Assembly (NCBI RefSeq): GCF_032062135.1
Contig: NC_092861.1
Location: 64,624,099 to 64,688,098, forward strand
DNA from: Pyxicephalus adspersus
Lineage: Eukaryota > Chordata > Amphibia > Anura > Pyxicephalidae
Direction of reading: 5' to 3'
DNA length: 64,000 nucleotides
The translations under genes were made by a program, and so were the position numbers. The notes below the pieces were generated by a model. It made no database searches. It was given only the letters and a program-made list of their open reading frames with translations, and had not been told where the DNA came from. Positions 1-12,677 of this stretch are shown piece by piece (position 1 is the first letter of the stretch; each line of letters starts with the position of its first letter).

Positions 1-3000
1 AAAAAAAATTATGAGTCAGCAGTCATTTTATATTAGCTTAGCCTTGCCAGAAACAGGTGACTTGTTAGATGAATAAATAATTAAGTATGATTTGTAAACA
101 AAACAAATGCAAATCTTAAACTAATGGCAAATGATCATTGGGAATTATGTACTTGTCAAACTGATTTCCTCAAAAAACCTTTAAACGAGGAGAGGGGGAA
201 CCCGCATTTTTTTACACGGATATCGGTGCTGACTGAGAACTGCCAGTATTGTGAAAGTATTAGGAAATCTAACCGCATAAACAGCTGATATTTCACTCAT
301 ACCATGGCCATCGTCTGTAGGTAATTAATTTTAAAGCGGACCTACACTGAAGTAAAAAAAAAAAAAAGAGAAAACTGACAAAAGAGAAACACCACCAGGA
401 CAATCTAACTCCTGCGTACGCCATGTAAAAAGGCCCATGTAAGGAGGCCCCTTCTATTCAAAGCCACCAGTAATTTGAGTATATGAATATGGTACTCGAA
501 CACCAAATCCTATACTTACTAACTTTACGGATATAAACCAAGAACTATAAAATAGGAGCTCATCTAGTCTCTGCTCAGAACAACAAAGTTAAACAGAAAA
601 GGATTCCATAGTTAGCTTTACATGTGTGATTTGGGACAAGTCCTGGAAAACAAACTCCAGAAGTGGAGTAGATGAAACATATGAGGCCACCATTCCTACA
701 AACATTTTATAGCCTTAGTAGAGTGATCAACTGAACTAACTCAAAGTGAGGATCTTACAAAAAGCAGGCTGCCATTACTGACCTCAGAAAATGCAAACTT
801 CCTGGCTGTTTTACTGATTTTACGGCTTCAATATTTTCACGAATATGTAAAGCAAATAATGACATTTGTATAGGACTGTGATCAAGAAGGTATTAAAACC
901 AGAAAGTCTTTAAGACTTTAAGAGTGCATTTTAAGAAGTAAGCAATGAAAATTTAAATTTTCTTGTAGTATGGATCGGTTTTAATATGGGGAGGCTCCAA
1001 GATTCAAGTCAGAATACTCATGCCATGGCCAGGCTTAGTTTACAGCTTAGTTTGTAGTAAACAACACCAGTATAAGGATAGTTGTTTTCAAAAAAAAAGT
1101 TTTTTGTTTTTTGTGCAAAATACAATCAACATGGATAAAAAAAATATCCTTATATATGTGTGTTAGTTTTATGACTTAACTCTATAAGTTGTTTAGCCCA
1201 AATTTGATCTTTATCTTACATGATATAGTTTTAGAATAAACCAAATTTCCTAAAAAGCAAGAGCCTGTTTTAGCAAGTAGAAAGTCAGTTAGCACGATGT
1301 GTTTTTTATAAGAAAAGATTCTTAAGAAAAAACTGACATATTATTTATATGAAAATCCAAACTGTTTCTCCTTGCAACCCCTTTAGGTCCTCAGCATAGC
1401 TTGTGCATATTTTAGCCTTTTCTGCTCCAGTCAGATGGAATGTAAGTCAAGCACAGGCCTGAGTACAAGGAACAAGTTTAAACACTGCCATCTATAAATG
1501 AAGCAGGCTCGTGCATTGTCAAAATCCTATGTTTAATAAATTATTTACAGACATTACCAGGAAAAAAAAAAAAGAATCACAGCTTCTACCTTGTTAGACA
1601 ATACGCAATAGAAAATAAGCTCAGTAAAAACACTCCCACAGGGCAGCTTATAGAAGAATAAACATAACAAGAAATTAGTTCAAACACTTCTCAAAACACC
1701 CTTGTATATTGTTCCAAGCCATGCAAAAATAACAATAAAAAATATTGAATGCCCCAACCTAATATAAATCTCCACTAACAATGAAATGAGTAGCAACAAC
1801 CACTTAAAACTTTGTCACCAGATAATTAAGTCATTGGATCTTTCCATTGGGTAAAACACACTTCTTGTTAAACAAGGCAAAACAAACCTCAAACGCTTTG
1901 AAAGAAGCCAGAGGATTAACTAAATAACTGTTCATTTAGAATGAATGTTCATATTGCTTCGTACAATGAATCTGTTTTCACTATAAATACCTAATCACTA
2001 GCAAGGTACCTTAACAATGAAATTTAGCTTAGAAGTGACCAGTTGATTAAACAAGGCTTTATCTTATCCAATATGCTAAGCAAAATAATCACTTTTAATG
2101 TTCCCTACTCCTTTAGTAAATTAATTCCAGTATGTTTTTCCTTAATATGAAATTACTGGCTTAAATGCTTCAATCTTATTTGAAGTTTAACTTAAAATGG
2201 CAACCCAGCTGAACAGGAGACAACAAATAAATATAGTTTTATCTACAATTCTAAAATTCCCCTCACCCTTTTTGCTGTATGACAAAATACAAGTATTTGG
2301 TAATTTGCTGATCTTTGCAGACCAACCATCAGACCTGCATATTTTCTGATGCTTATTATCTGCTCACATGGCTACATACTGGCATAAAGTCACCTGGGAA
2401 GTAACTAGATTGACATAGAAAGGTATTTTCCAACACACTACTGAAAAGGCTACAATATATAAAACTAGTAGTGACAGATACATAGATATTGCCAATGTAG
2501 GCCACTCCTGAACGTGTTGGTTGTATTATCCTCATTATGAGTTTTGATAGTTTGAGAATCACTTAAAATAATGCATTTCAGGAGTCTAATATAAGTTCAC
2601 TACCACAAACCATTTCCACATATTTAATTTATATTACCCCAGCATTATTCATATTACTATGGAAAGAAAGTGTAATCCCCTTATAGGGATCACATGGCAG
2701 GTTTTAAGAAGAACCACAGCTACCACTAAGATCACAAGAAAGAGCTATAATTTTAGGCTTATAACATTGATGAAAGAATGGAATACATAATAAAAGGTAC
2801 ACATTTAAACGAGTTGAAAGTTCATAACTTAAAACAGGTTCCTCTGTTAGCTAAATGGTGCAGAAATAATTATAGAACTCTATTGTAAAATGAAAGAGCT
2901 GTTTTCTGTATGATTTGCTACCACCTTGATGCGTTAGATTAGTCATCTACTGTTGTCCCAACATCCTACTGTCACACCCATTAATATCTCCCAGTGTAGT

Positions 3001-3532
3001 TGTGTTCTCTATTCTCACTATACATACCTATTTAGTTTACCAACATTTTTAAAAACCATATCATGAATAAACTAACAGAATGTACAATATATACAGCACA
3101 AATAAAAAAACAGGATTAGATGTCAGGTAAATGTTTAAAACCATGTACAATCTTTTAAAGGCTGACCTGCTGGTTTTTTGTTAACATCCAGTGACCTCTA
3201 CACTGATGGGCCTCCAGCCCTGGAGATATAAAACCATGCACCTGTGTCCTGGGTTGGTATTGTTTAGGGGGACACAAACAGCATACAAAATGCAATATGT
3301 AAAATTAGACTAATTGGACGGCTGGTGCCCATTAACTGCAAATCAGCCTTTCTTCTGCAAACCTCATATCTGGCAGATTTATATGCTCGAGTTCAGGAAG
3401 GTCATTAGAGTATAAAAGTATACGCTTCAAAAGCTCTAACTTCTCCCTGGCCTACCCAAAAAGATATAAAAATGATCAAACATGGGCTTTAATTTACAAT
3501 AATACAATATATCAAGCAATTTATACACTTAC
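1..3532 (-). other. DST: DST intron downstream of the CH2 exon
   Basis: This AT-rich stretch follows the donor of the exon at 3533-3699. I read it for the next expected dystonin exon, the one completing CH2, and saw none on the minus strand. It holds unique-looking intronic sequence with short A and T runs (for example near 350-370, 1089-1110 and 1560-1573). No recognisable transposon or RNA gene was seen. The intron therefore continues beyond the window edge. Confidence 0.6.
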
Positions 3533-3699
3533 CTGTATCTATGAATTATAGCGTTAAAGAGTCGTCCATCTCGCCAGCATGTGGTAAAATTTTCACAGCG
3601 TATTCCACTATAGCCTTCTGCAGCTTGCTGTGTCCAAAGAAGAAGTTTTTCTTTGGCTGACATATCTTCTGACTCCCCAGTAACATGGATGTCAGAAAT
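3533..3699 (-). CDS. DST: Dystonin exon: CH1-CH2 linker and start of CH2
   Basis: This internal exon of 167 bases encodes 55 codons plus two bases of a split arginine. It is preceded by a pyrimidine-containing acceptor (ag at 3700-3701) and followed by a gtaagt donor (gt at 3532-3531). The peptide starts [20 protein letters not shown] and contains LLLWTQQ and [15 protein letters not shown]. These are hallmarks of the second calponin-homology domain of spectraplakins. The variant CENFTTCW is closer to dystonin than to its paralogue MACF1, which has a TNFSSCW-type sequence. CH2 works with CH1 to bind F-actin and position the plakin domain. The exon enters in phase 0, so it can be joined either to the CH1 exon at 20366-20458 or to the alternative first exon at 5109-5837. 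Identification is from recognition of the family, not from a database search. Confidence 0.95.
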
Positions 3700-5108
3700 C
3701 TGTAGAACAAGACAAAAACAGGTATAACAAAACTTATTAAAAGAATTTTCTACAATTTTCTTTAAACTTTTTTACTTTTAAACTTCCTTTTTTTTAATTT
3801 GGATAAAGGAAGAAGAATTAGAAGTCCTGTTAAGTTTTTAGTGCTCTCTGGGCTTCTTTCTTGCTGACATTTTACTACACAGGAAGTGAGGGGAACTCTC
3901 CAACAGCAACACAGACCAATATAAAGATGCTTTTCTTTGGTAAAGACAAGGAACACTAAGACCCTTGTCACCTGCATTTCTGGCTTGGCGTTTGCGTGGC
4001 TACCCATTGGACTATGTATTTTTAGACTCTAAATACACTTTAGACACCACAAACTGTACCAGGCCAAAAAACAGAATAATGTATATATGATATTATCATG
4101 TGTTTTAGTATATTATTAAATTGACCCTGCTGAAGTCCGAAGCTTCCCACAAAAAGCTGGAAGTCTGCCATTTTCAAATCATCTAACAATTAAATCATTT
4201 AAGTTTTTTGGGCTACCTTCATGTCATGTATGTTAATATATATAGTGATATAATGATAATAAATTGAAACGCTCACAGTGGATATTGGTTATAATAACAA
4301 GCTAAAAAGAAAGATCATAGTTCATCCAGAAACCTTTCCCTCTGATGGTATCTGGTAAAGTCACCATCAAAAAAGTGGACCATCATCACAGGACTTGGAG
4401 TGGTAAGGTCTACTGTTGGTGTCTGTTAATCAGGTCTGCTAAGGCTATGTACACACGTCACATAATTCATGAAAGATCGTTTCCAACAACAACAATTGAA
4501 TTTGTGTACAAAGCCTAAATAAATGCCTGTCTGATATGCAACAATCATCTATGCACAACCTGTTTATCAATACAAAAGTGGGCATTTTAGTCCTGAAGAA
4601 TATGCTTGCACTCTGCTTTTCCTAAAACCACACCTGCACAGAGTCCAGAACATGACCTGACGCTATAACCATAAGCTACTTTAACACATTCTGAGTAAAC
4701 AGGACTGCACACAAGTTTCTGTCAGATACGAATGCAGTAGCCAGTGTTCAATCCTGTGCTTACACCTTGAACTGCATGTAATGCTAGAACTGTCACAGCA
4801 AAGTTATAATGTTTTACTGAAGGGTAAAGGTTAATATTTTCTCTGCACACATTTATAACAAAAAAGGTCATACATGTCATATATCATATACAAAGCAGTG
4901 ATATTAAAACGTGTACAGCTGTATTTTGCTTCAGTTTTACTAAAATAGCCACATGAAGATTGAAGCTACCTGACAATTGCAGGTTCAGAATTGACATATT
5001 GTGAAATCTGAGCCATTCTTCTACAGTCATTGGCACATGTATTTACATGATCACTAACACAGGAAACAAGCATTATCAATACAATGTATGAAGGCCTGTC
5101 ATATTTAC
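3700..5108 (-). other. DST: DST intron between alternative first exon and CH2 exon
   Basis: This 1409-base intron is spliced when the isoform 3 first exon is used, and is part of a 16.7-kb intron when the upstream CH1 exons are used. It holds AT-rich unique sequence and one small MITE-like fragment near 4437-4520. An open frame at 3762-4007 has no recognisable content and I do not call it a gene. Confidence 0.75.
4437..4520. mobile_element. Short MITE-like fragment
   Basis: The ends read AAGGCTATGTACACACG and CGTGT-like GTGTACAAAGCCT, which form imperfect terminal inverted repeats. The interior, with ATCGTTTCC and CAACAATTG, resembles the ends of the larger element at 41051-41473. It is probably a deleted relative of that family. 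No convincing target duplication was seen. Confidence 0.4.
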
Positions 5109-5837
5109 CTGCAACTCTTCTGAACAGGATGAGCACAGTGCATCATCTTTTGAATTCTGGGCCAAAGCAGGCACATAAGAAGGCCTGTGTACATCTGCAG
5201 CATTGTAATACCTAGCATACACCAAGCAATCGCTGCTTTTTAATTTCTCATCTTGGTTTACACCACTTTCAACATTTTCATCACCACAACCACTTGTTGT
5301 ACTAGACGTCTCCTGTGCTGTAATACAGTCCACAGAGCTTAGGCTACATGCAGTTTTCTCATAACAGGCATCTGTGTTGGGAAGGAATGCTAATTTATTT
5401 GGAATGTTTGGGAAAGAAAGATTTCTGTTCACAGCAAAATTGATATTTTCCAGACAAACTTCCTGTTGGGGAGTCAGTCCAGCGTTGCCTGAAATGCACG
5501 ATTCCAAGGAAAGGGGTGCGTGGCTGTCCGCGTCTCTCGATCGGATGCTCGAGACATACTTTGGGGAACGCTGTATGAGAGGAGAAGTTTTGGTATTGTC
5601 ACCCAGAAAGAAATCCTCAGGAATATATCTGTCCCCTTCTTTCTCCAGGAATATGTTAGTCCCTGTATCTGTCGTTGTTGCTCCATCGCAGTTCTGAGTT
5701 TCTTTTCTTTTGTCTGACTTTCTTCTTCTAAAAAATCTTCTGCCTGATGAATTCTTTCCAGGACTAAAAGGAGTCTTTGTAGGATCAATATAGAATTCCT
5801 CCTTCTGAGCTCGCACACATCCACACACATTTCCCAT
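5109..5837 (-). CDS. DST: Dystonin isoform 3-type alternative first coding exon (lipidated N-terminus)
   Basis: This exon encodes 243 residues from ATG at 5837-5835 to a phase-0 donor (TTGCAG then gtaaat; gt at 5108-5107). An in-frame TAG at 5852-5850 lies five codons before the ATG and supports that start. The protein begins MGNVCGC: Gly2 is a good N-myristoylation site, and Cys5 and Cys7 are likely palmitoylation sites. A basic cluster, RRFFRRRKSDKRK, lies at residues 33-45 and could aid membrane binding. The rest is polar, rich in Ser, Thr and Asn, and looks disordered. The known BPAG1 isoform 3 has such a myristoylated N-terminus and lacks CH1. The exon's position between the CH1 exons and the CH2 exon, with matching phase, fits this exactly (EELQ joined to ISDIHV). 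The open frame runs past the donor to 5076, but that tail is intronic. The exact transcription start is unknown. Confidence 0.88.
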
Positions 5838-6250
5838 TTGTAAAGGAGACTAGTTACATTTCAGTGTAAAAGATGACCCTGACAGATATATCCTTTATGT
5901 CCAGCACAGACAGTGTCAGACTGAGCCAAGCATCCTGACTTCTCCCAGAGATCACTCCCCAGCTCTGCAGTGAGCAGCCATGTTGGTAGCTGAGAAATGC
6001 ACACGTAATAAATGTCATGGCAAAGTGCCCAGTCCAGGCCTGTGTCTGATTAGACGCTGACTTATTTCTGGCCACCAATCCTCTTAGACAAACACATAAT
6101 TGCCTCTGTGCTAAAATATGAAGCTGGAGCGATTAGCTTTTGAAGGCAGGACAATTGCCATGTGACTGTAAAGTGTCAGATGCCTTTTAATTTCACTTCA
6201 TCCTGCTTTTTGACACATAGCATGAATCACACTAACCTTTGGAACCATTA
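5838..6250 (-). promoter_or_regulatory. DST: Presumed 5' UTR and promoter region of the isoform 3 first exon
   Basis: An alternative first exon requires its own promoter in the DNA just upstream on the minus strand. I see no clear TATA box and no CpG island. A separate 74-codon ATG-initiated frame (6078-5854) ends just before the in-frame stop that precedes the coding start. If transcribed, it would be an upstream ORF. The boundaries given are nominal and the call rests on position alone. Confidence 0.3.
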
Positions 6251-8889
6251 CCTGGAGTTACTGATCTGCACAAACACAAAGGAGAACCAGGAAAAATACT
6301 TTGTTCCCTCATCATTTCTTATGATTATTGTCTGCTTTAAAAGGGAAATACAACCACAGGCATGTTGGGTTGATTGCTCAATTTTTGTATTCCAGTTTTT
6401 ATGGAGTTTAAAACCTTGGATACTTATTATTTCTTTCTATTTTAGAACAAAGATGCAACCAAAACTCTTTTCAGAGAATAACAAACAAATGTGTTGTTGC
6501 ACAGAAAGTTTATTTCTTTCTTTTGTTGTTAATTGCAGTATTTCACTAAGGACAGTGAACATTTGGGAAAGTGAATAAATCTGTGTGGTCTATGGCATAA
6601 CAAGATCATAGAGCTCTACAATGAAAGGCTATCAAACTGGATAAGTCAAAGGCAACCTTTGCAATAGTTTATGCATCATGTAAAGAAAGTGTCATTAAAG
6701 GAAAACACCTGTTCAATTAAAAATAGTTAAAAAATAAAGTGCTATAAAATCCCTGAGTGACAGGTTTCAGGATGCCCTTGCAAGGCATTGGCTTGGCAAA
6801 CATAACAGAAGTAATGTGAAGTACATCACTGCCCCATAATAGTGTTTTTAGTTTTGGACAGACTGCCTGAGTTCTATGCATACTTTATCTAGTGACGCTT
6901 TGTATTTTATGTAGTATTTTTAAGAGGTTGCTGACAACCTGTTTAAAAAAAATATCGATAGACTCCTATTGAGCTGCCAATATATATTTTTTTTGCATTT
7001 TAGGGTTGAAATTCAACATTTGTCTTGTCCTGAACTAGACTAACTACTGGAGCTGCTAAGATGAGTCTTATATAGGGTCACATGACGGTGTCACACTTGC
7101 CTGATGGATTACCTTTGCATGAACATTGCAGAACATTAAAGAAATCAAAAAGTAAAATGTCTTCTGTAGATTTTCTACACCATTACTACTCCTGGGAACA
7201 GAATCTGTTTTTTTTTAATAACTTAAATGGTTAGTTTTATTTTAAATGGAGCCTGTGCTGATTAATCTTTATTGTACTGAGAAAAGTAGATAAAATTATT
7301 TTTGCCAAATCAAAAAAAATGGAAGATTCTGACTAGCAGATTAACTGATGTAAGGAACAAAATGCAGGATAGAACCTAACCATGCATAATGGCTGCTACC
7401 AATACTACTGTACTGTGCCTACAGATATAACATTTAGGGCAAAGATAGGTAGCATAACTAAGTGCCATGCAGAGTTTGGAGACAGTTTTGTATTGTTATA
7501 TGTTTTATATGTTATGATAAACAGTGATATGATAAACCAGTGCCTACCCCCAAAAAAAATATAGTTTTGGGACTAATATGAGCTAACCGTCTATAGCTCT
7601 GCTGATTACACTAATAGTTTTCTGGAAGTAATGCTTCCCTCTACTTTATTTACACTGGAAGCTATTTACTGTATGGCTGACTTTATCGGTCACTCTAAAT
7701 TTTGGCATTAGTTCTGCAATGTTTAATGCCAAAGCAGTTCATTTATCTTCAAAAGTTCCCTGAGTTCCCATCGTGTTTTTCCTGGCCGTTGTGATTGCCC
7801 TGACCTATAGCAGTTATGAGGATATATTAGTCTATGTCCAGTGGAAGAATGACTGTATTTCATACGTGGTGAAGGTGAAATCTTATTTTAGTCTCTGTAC
7901 AGTAGAAAGCAGATGGTCTCTATTTAAAGCTGACAATCTGTAAGTTATATGTCCACATGCCAGTATGTATGGCCTTTGTAGCAAGTAACCACATTTCAGA
8001 AAGCATAGGTATATATATATTTATGATGAAAAACCAAAAGTAGTTGAGGATTCATTTTTAAGAAGTATGGTCTTGTAAAAGATTGGTTTCATGATATAAA
8101 AATGTCCAACTGCAATTATATGGACAGAATAAAAAAATCATCAACACAGGTATTAATGGCAATATACAGGTACATCTGACACTGAATAAACACTGACTGA
8201 TCACAATCCTATACCAACCTCGGCCAATCAATTGATTTGAAACTTGATACAAAATGATTTTTTTCTCCACATTAAATTAGCAGGCTCTAGATTACATGGA
8301 CATTATTATCAGCTTTGTTATATTTTGAAAAGTCATTATAAATTTTAAGTTAGCTTGGAGAGGCAACCAGTAACACGTTTTTTAAAGATGAATTAGGCTA
8401 AGTTATCATTTACTTATTTTAAACTTCGGGGATACTTCAGTAGTGAAACCTCCTAGTCAGTTCTGGTTTTATTTCTGCCTACCTTCTTATATTCGCTTAT
8501 CCTACGGTGTTCCAACTCTACCTGTACATTTTTCAAATTATACTATACCCAACAAATACCAACCTAATGAAAGTTGTACTATATTCACACTCTAATACCT
8601 ACCATTAGGCAATGCAAAGACCTAAATCCACATAGCCTATGCTATTTTTCAGCCCACCAATAGGATCTACAATAGACATTACTTAGAACAAAGATGCAGT
8701 CATAACACACAAACTACAACTGCCTTTACGGCTTCTACTGAGGATTTGGTTTGTGTGGGATTAGGAAATTACCTCAACAGTAAAAAAAAATGTTGATGAT
8801 TCTACCTACATATATAGTTCATTTATGACCCTATCTACTCATTGCATTGAGGAGATTGCTTTGGACTCTGAAAGTCTTCATTGTAGTAA

Positions 8890-9549
8890 GAGGAATAGAC
8901 TGCAGAGATGGAGACGTAATCCTGCCCCTGTACAAAGCATTGGTCAGACCACATCTGGAATATGCAGTCCAGTTTTGGGCACCAGTTCACAAAAAGGACA
9001 TTGTGGAATTGGAGAGAGTGCAGAGAAGAGGGCAAATAAACTAATAAAAGGAATGGAGGAGCTCAGCTATGAGGAGAGATTAGCTGAACTGAATCTATTC
9101 TCCCTTGAGAAGAGATTTTTAAGGGGGGATATGATCACCCTGTATAAATATATAAATGGTCCATATAGAAAACTCTCTTCTCCATTATTCACTTTGAGAT
9201 CATTACAAAGAACAAGAGGGCACTCTTTGCATCTGGAGGAAAAGAAGTTTAAGCTCCTGATAAGGAAGGGATTCTTCACTGTAAGGTCTGTGGAAATGTG
9301 GAATCAGTTCCCTCAGGAAGGCTTTAAAGTAAAAATAACAGTGACTGCTGATCCAGGGAACATCTGATTGCCTCATCAGAAAATATTTATTTTCCCCTGT
9401 TAAAGCAAATTGTACAAGGGGTTTTTGGCCTTACTGTGCACCAGCTATGTCTTATAGGGTTTTATATCTGGGATATGTTTATTTCCCTAGTGGTTGAACT
9501 TGATGGACTTGTATCTTTTTTCAACCTGACATACTATGTAACTATGTAA
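8890..9549 (+). pseudogene. 5'-truncated CR1-like LINE: reverse transcriptase C-terminus and 3' tail
   Basis: Two overlapping frames encode the C-terminal part of a CR1-type ORF2 protein. The first has [19 protein letters not shown] and ELERVQRR. The second has [32 protein letters not shown] and TRGHSLHLEEKKF, with FFTVRSVEMWNQFPQE near the end. The switch of frame near 9030-9040 marks at least one frameshift, so no intact protein is made. A 3' region follows, ending in a TTTTTTCAACCTGACATAC motif and a degenerate repeat CTATGTAACTATGTAA, typical of frog copies of this class. The endonuclease and most of the reverse transcriptase are missing. It lies antisense to DST in an intron. The CR1 label is from recognition of the protein motifs; a closely related non-LTR clade is possible. 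Confidence 0.88.
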
Positions 9550-11263
9550 TCAGACATGTATTAAGAGACACCAAGCAGCCTACCCCTAAAGCCAGTAACA
9601 CAGCCTGAATTGCCTTGTATAGTCACTCCAACAATCACCAGGGTATTTGCCACTTTGGTAAACACCAATGACGGAATATTGTTTGAGGTACCTCAAATAA
9701 CATTGTTTAAAGTTACACGCAACACATTACTGCTCAAAGGATACAAATGTGATCGTAAATGAGATGTCAGGAAAATCCAATTCAGTAGATAATCATTACC
9801 AACATTTACCTATTTTCCTAAATCCTACAGTATATATTCAGCCAACTTTACAAAATCAGTTATTGAGGATATTTATGGCCCTGGATTACAAGGGGCCCTA
9901 TCTATGAAAACATTATGGGAAGATACATTTGAATTATATAGAACTCTTTGCAAATATGTGGGGGATAGTACTGTTTAGTATTTTGTATACACAATAGGGA
10001 AGGTATAACACTCATAAAAAGACTGAATCTTCTGGTATATAGTATATATACAGTATAGTATACGTTTTTTTCCCCCACCTACCCTGAATTCAGCCATTCC
10101 TGTTGTTCAGTATTGTGTGGGGAAGGGGGATTCCCTGGCCAGACTTCAACCTAAAGCACAATGGACAGCAATTTGCTTCACCTCTGCTAAATTGCATGCT
10201 TTTATCTTTTAAAGATAAGAATAATAATAAAGAAAATTCCTTGTCAAACAAGTCAGTGCCAGGGGTGTTTCACAGGGCAGGGATGGTGGTAGGTATACAA
10301 GCTGCAATTATTAAAATGTCAGCACTTCTCTTAACCATTCATTACCCTAATTTTAACAAGCCTGAACCCTTTCTTAATAAATGCCATCCATTCTTCACTA
10401 CAGTAAATTGCACTATAGTAAAGGAAGTTGTAAAGCCTATGATTAATTGGCAGTTCATAGTAATGCTACCCTAGGGTGGGTACATTGTATTTAAAATGTT
10501 GGACATTTTGGCTGGAGTTTTGCTTTTCTTTGATAACAAGCAAAGGTATTTTACAAATGTCATAGTTTCTCCTTACATTAAGAAAACCGTTAATAGATGA
10601 GTCAGTCTAACATTGGCTATACAAGGGGACAGGCACAATAATGCAATCAGTTCAAGCCTCTGCTGTCTTAGCGTTAGCTACAATAAAACTAAACAAAGCA
10701 ATCTATGCTTTCAATCAAATTAAAAAAAAAAATAAAAAGTTTAATAACTAATACCAAAAGACATGTTAAGTATGAATGACCTCTTCATTCAATTATTAAA
10801 GATCCGTTATTTAAACCATTAAATTTTACTACATAGTTTGCTATCCTAACCCTGTTAAACTATTATGCATGTATTCCGTTATTACTCTTTGCAGTCTAAA
10901 AAAAACGAAACTGTATGTTGTGAAAAAAGAACTATATGTGCATTCATCACAGTGTTAATCCAGCATCCTGCAGACTCCTGTATACATTCCTTATCCGCAG
11001 GGTACAAAACTGTAGCACATTGCTAGTGGCTTAAAATATGCTGGTAACGCAGAGCCTGCTAGAGCTGCTTGTACATGTCGATACTCCTACAAGAAGTCTA
11101 ATTAAAAATGTAAGATTTAAAGTAAACATAATAATAAAAAATAAACAAATACAAAACAGGTACATACCAGAGTAAAATACATACTGTAATTAAAAACAAA
11201 TCATATATCAAATGATTTGCGGGATACCAAGATAATGGGGTTGATATATTAAAGTTTGTAGGG

Positions 11264-11571
11264 CAGGGGTGTCAAACTCAGGCCCGTGAGCCAAATCGGG
11301 CCCGCACTGTAAGTACATTTGGCCTGCGAGAAAATACCAAATGTCTTCTAGAGCTGACCCGCCGGTAGACAGTGCATGCACCGCTAACACTTTAAATCCA
11401 AGAATGCTCTGCATGCGCGTCTATCAGTACCCACAAGTGCCTACTCCTCTGTTGACATTCATTAGCAACCATCCTCAACTGTAGATTTTTTCAATAAATA
11501 TAAAGGTTGGCCCACAACTTTGTCCAAAAATTTCATTTTGGCCCACAGTGTATTTGAGTTTGACACCCCTG
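11264..11571. mobile_element. Non-autonomous hAT-like element with 17-bp terminal inverted repeats
   Basis: The ends are CAGGGGTGTCAAACTCA and its exact inverse complement TGAGTTTGACACCCCTG. The 308-bp interior has no transposase. The flanking 8-mers TTGTAGGG and ATATAGGG match at six of eight positions, as expected for an old 8-bp hAT target duplication. A related element with a perfect duplication lies at 25208-25517. Confidence 0.85.
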
Positions 11572-12464
11572 ATATAGGGTATGGTGACTTTGGTTAGTGA
11601 AGGCCATGTGACACTGGTGATTCTATCACTGATGATACCATAGAAGCAACAGAATCATCAAGATGCGGCTGACACCTTTCTTCATAGGTTGCAGGTCAAA
11701 ATGCTGTAAAACCTCCATCACTATCAATGGTGGTACAACAACAAGACAACATGTTGCTGGTTTTGCCAGCAAAGGAGCAACACTAAGTGACCTGATGTCA
11801 GACTAATGATCCTTCCTTTGACAACAACTTCAAAAGACAAGATTGATAGCATGATAAAGCACTTCAAGTGTGAAGTGAGGTTAGGTTCAAAATAATTATC
11901 AAATCAATAACAAGCAAAATGTGACTCCAGTACAAGGGTTTTCTTAAGAAAATAGGAACTTTGCTGGTTTTCTCAAATGTGGATGAAGAATTAACATTGT
12001 AAATGAGTTAGGAGAAATATACACTGTATGACTACTGCTCAATGCAATTCAAGTACAAGAGGTTCCATAACCTAAGGGTAACTTTCCTTGTCTAAGTTTA
12101 CTAAAATGCTTCTACTGACTGCCTGGACTGAAAACAAGACCACAGGAGTTTCCCAGAATTCCAAAGGACTTTATTATCCCTTGTAAAAATTATTCCAAAA
12201 GATATTCCAACATTGAACCACACAAAGCAAATATGGGAAAGCTTTGCCCAACTAAATTTAACAGAACAAGACACTAAGCATGGATGGATGGGTATCTTTG
12301 GGATGAGAAAGTACTTTTAAAATAATTATTTAAAAAAAGTAGCAGATTAGGTACAATCCATAAATCTTTTTCAATGGAAAACTTGCCCAAATTGAATTTT
12401 GAATATATGGCAACTGTTGTAATGTATATGACCACCTTCCATCCAATATGAAACTGACTCAAAG

Positions 12465-12677
12465 GGCCTGGTTTTATAAACCTCACCAAGACTGAAGAAC
12501 ATAGACTATTATGGGAGAACCCGAGTGATCCAGCAACTTGGAATGAATTTGGTCAAAGATTGAAAACATTTGCCAAATAGCAGGAAATTATTTTATGAAT
12601 TTCATCCCAAGTTTGTTGGACCACCCAGGTCATCCCACAATCTTCTCCAGTCTTGGGGAGCTTTAATAAACCAGGTA
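12465..12677. mobile_element. Foldback MITE copy (diverged) with 5-bp target duplication
   Basis: This 213-bp copy has the two long inverted arms of the family whose best copies are at 32243-32464 and 53181-53402. The left arm contains GGCCTGGTTTTATAAAC and the right arm GGAGCTTTAATAAACCAGGT. It is flanked directly by CAAAG on both sides (12460-12464 and 12678-12682). No coding content. Confidence 0.8.

Noticed and set aside
5474..5830. Open frames overlapping the isoform 3 exon on both strands
   Set aside because: They are shadows of the real exon in other frames. They have no recognisable content and no splice logic.
8058..8270. 70-residue minus-strand frame with hydrophobic stretches
   Set aside because: It is a chance frame in AT-rich intron. 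There is no splice context and no family resemblance.
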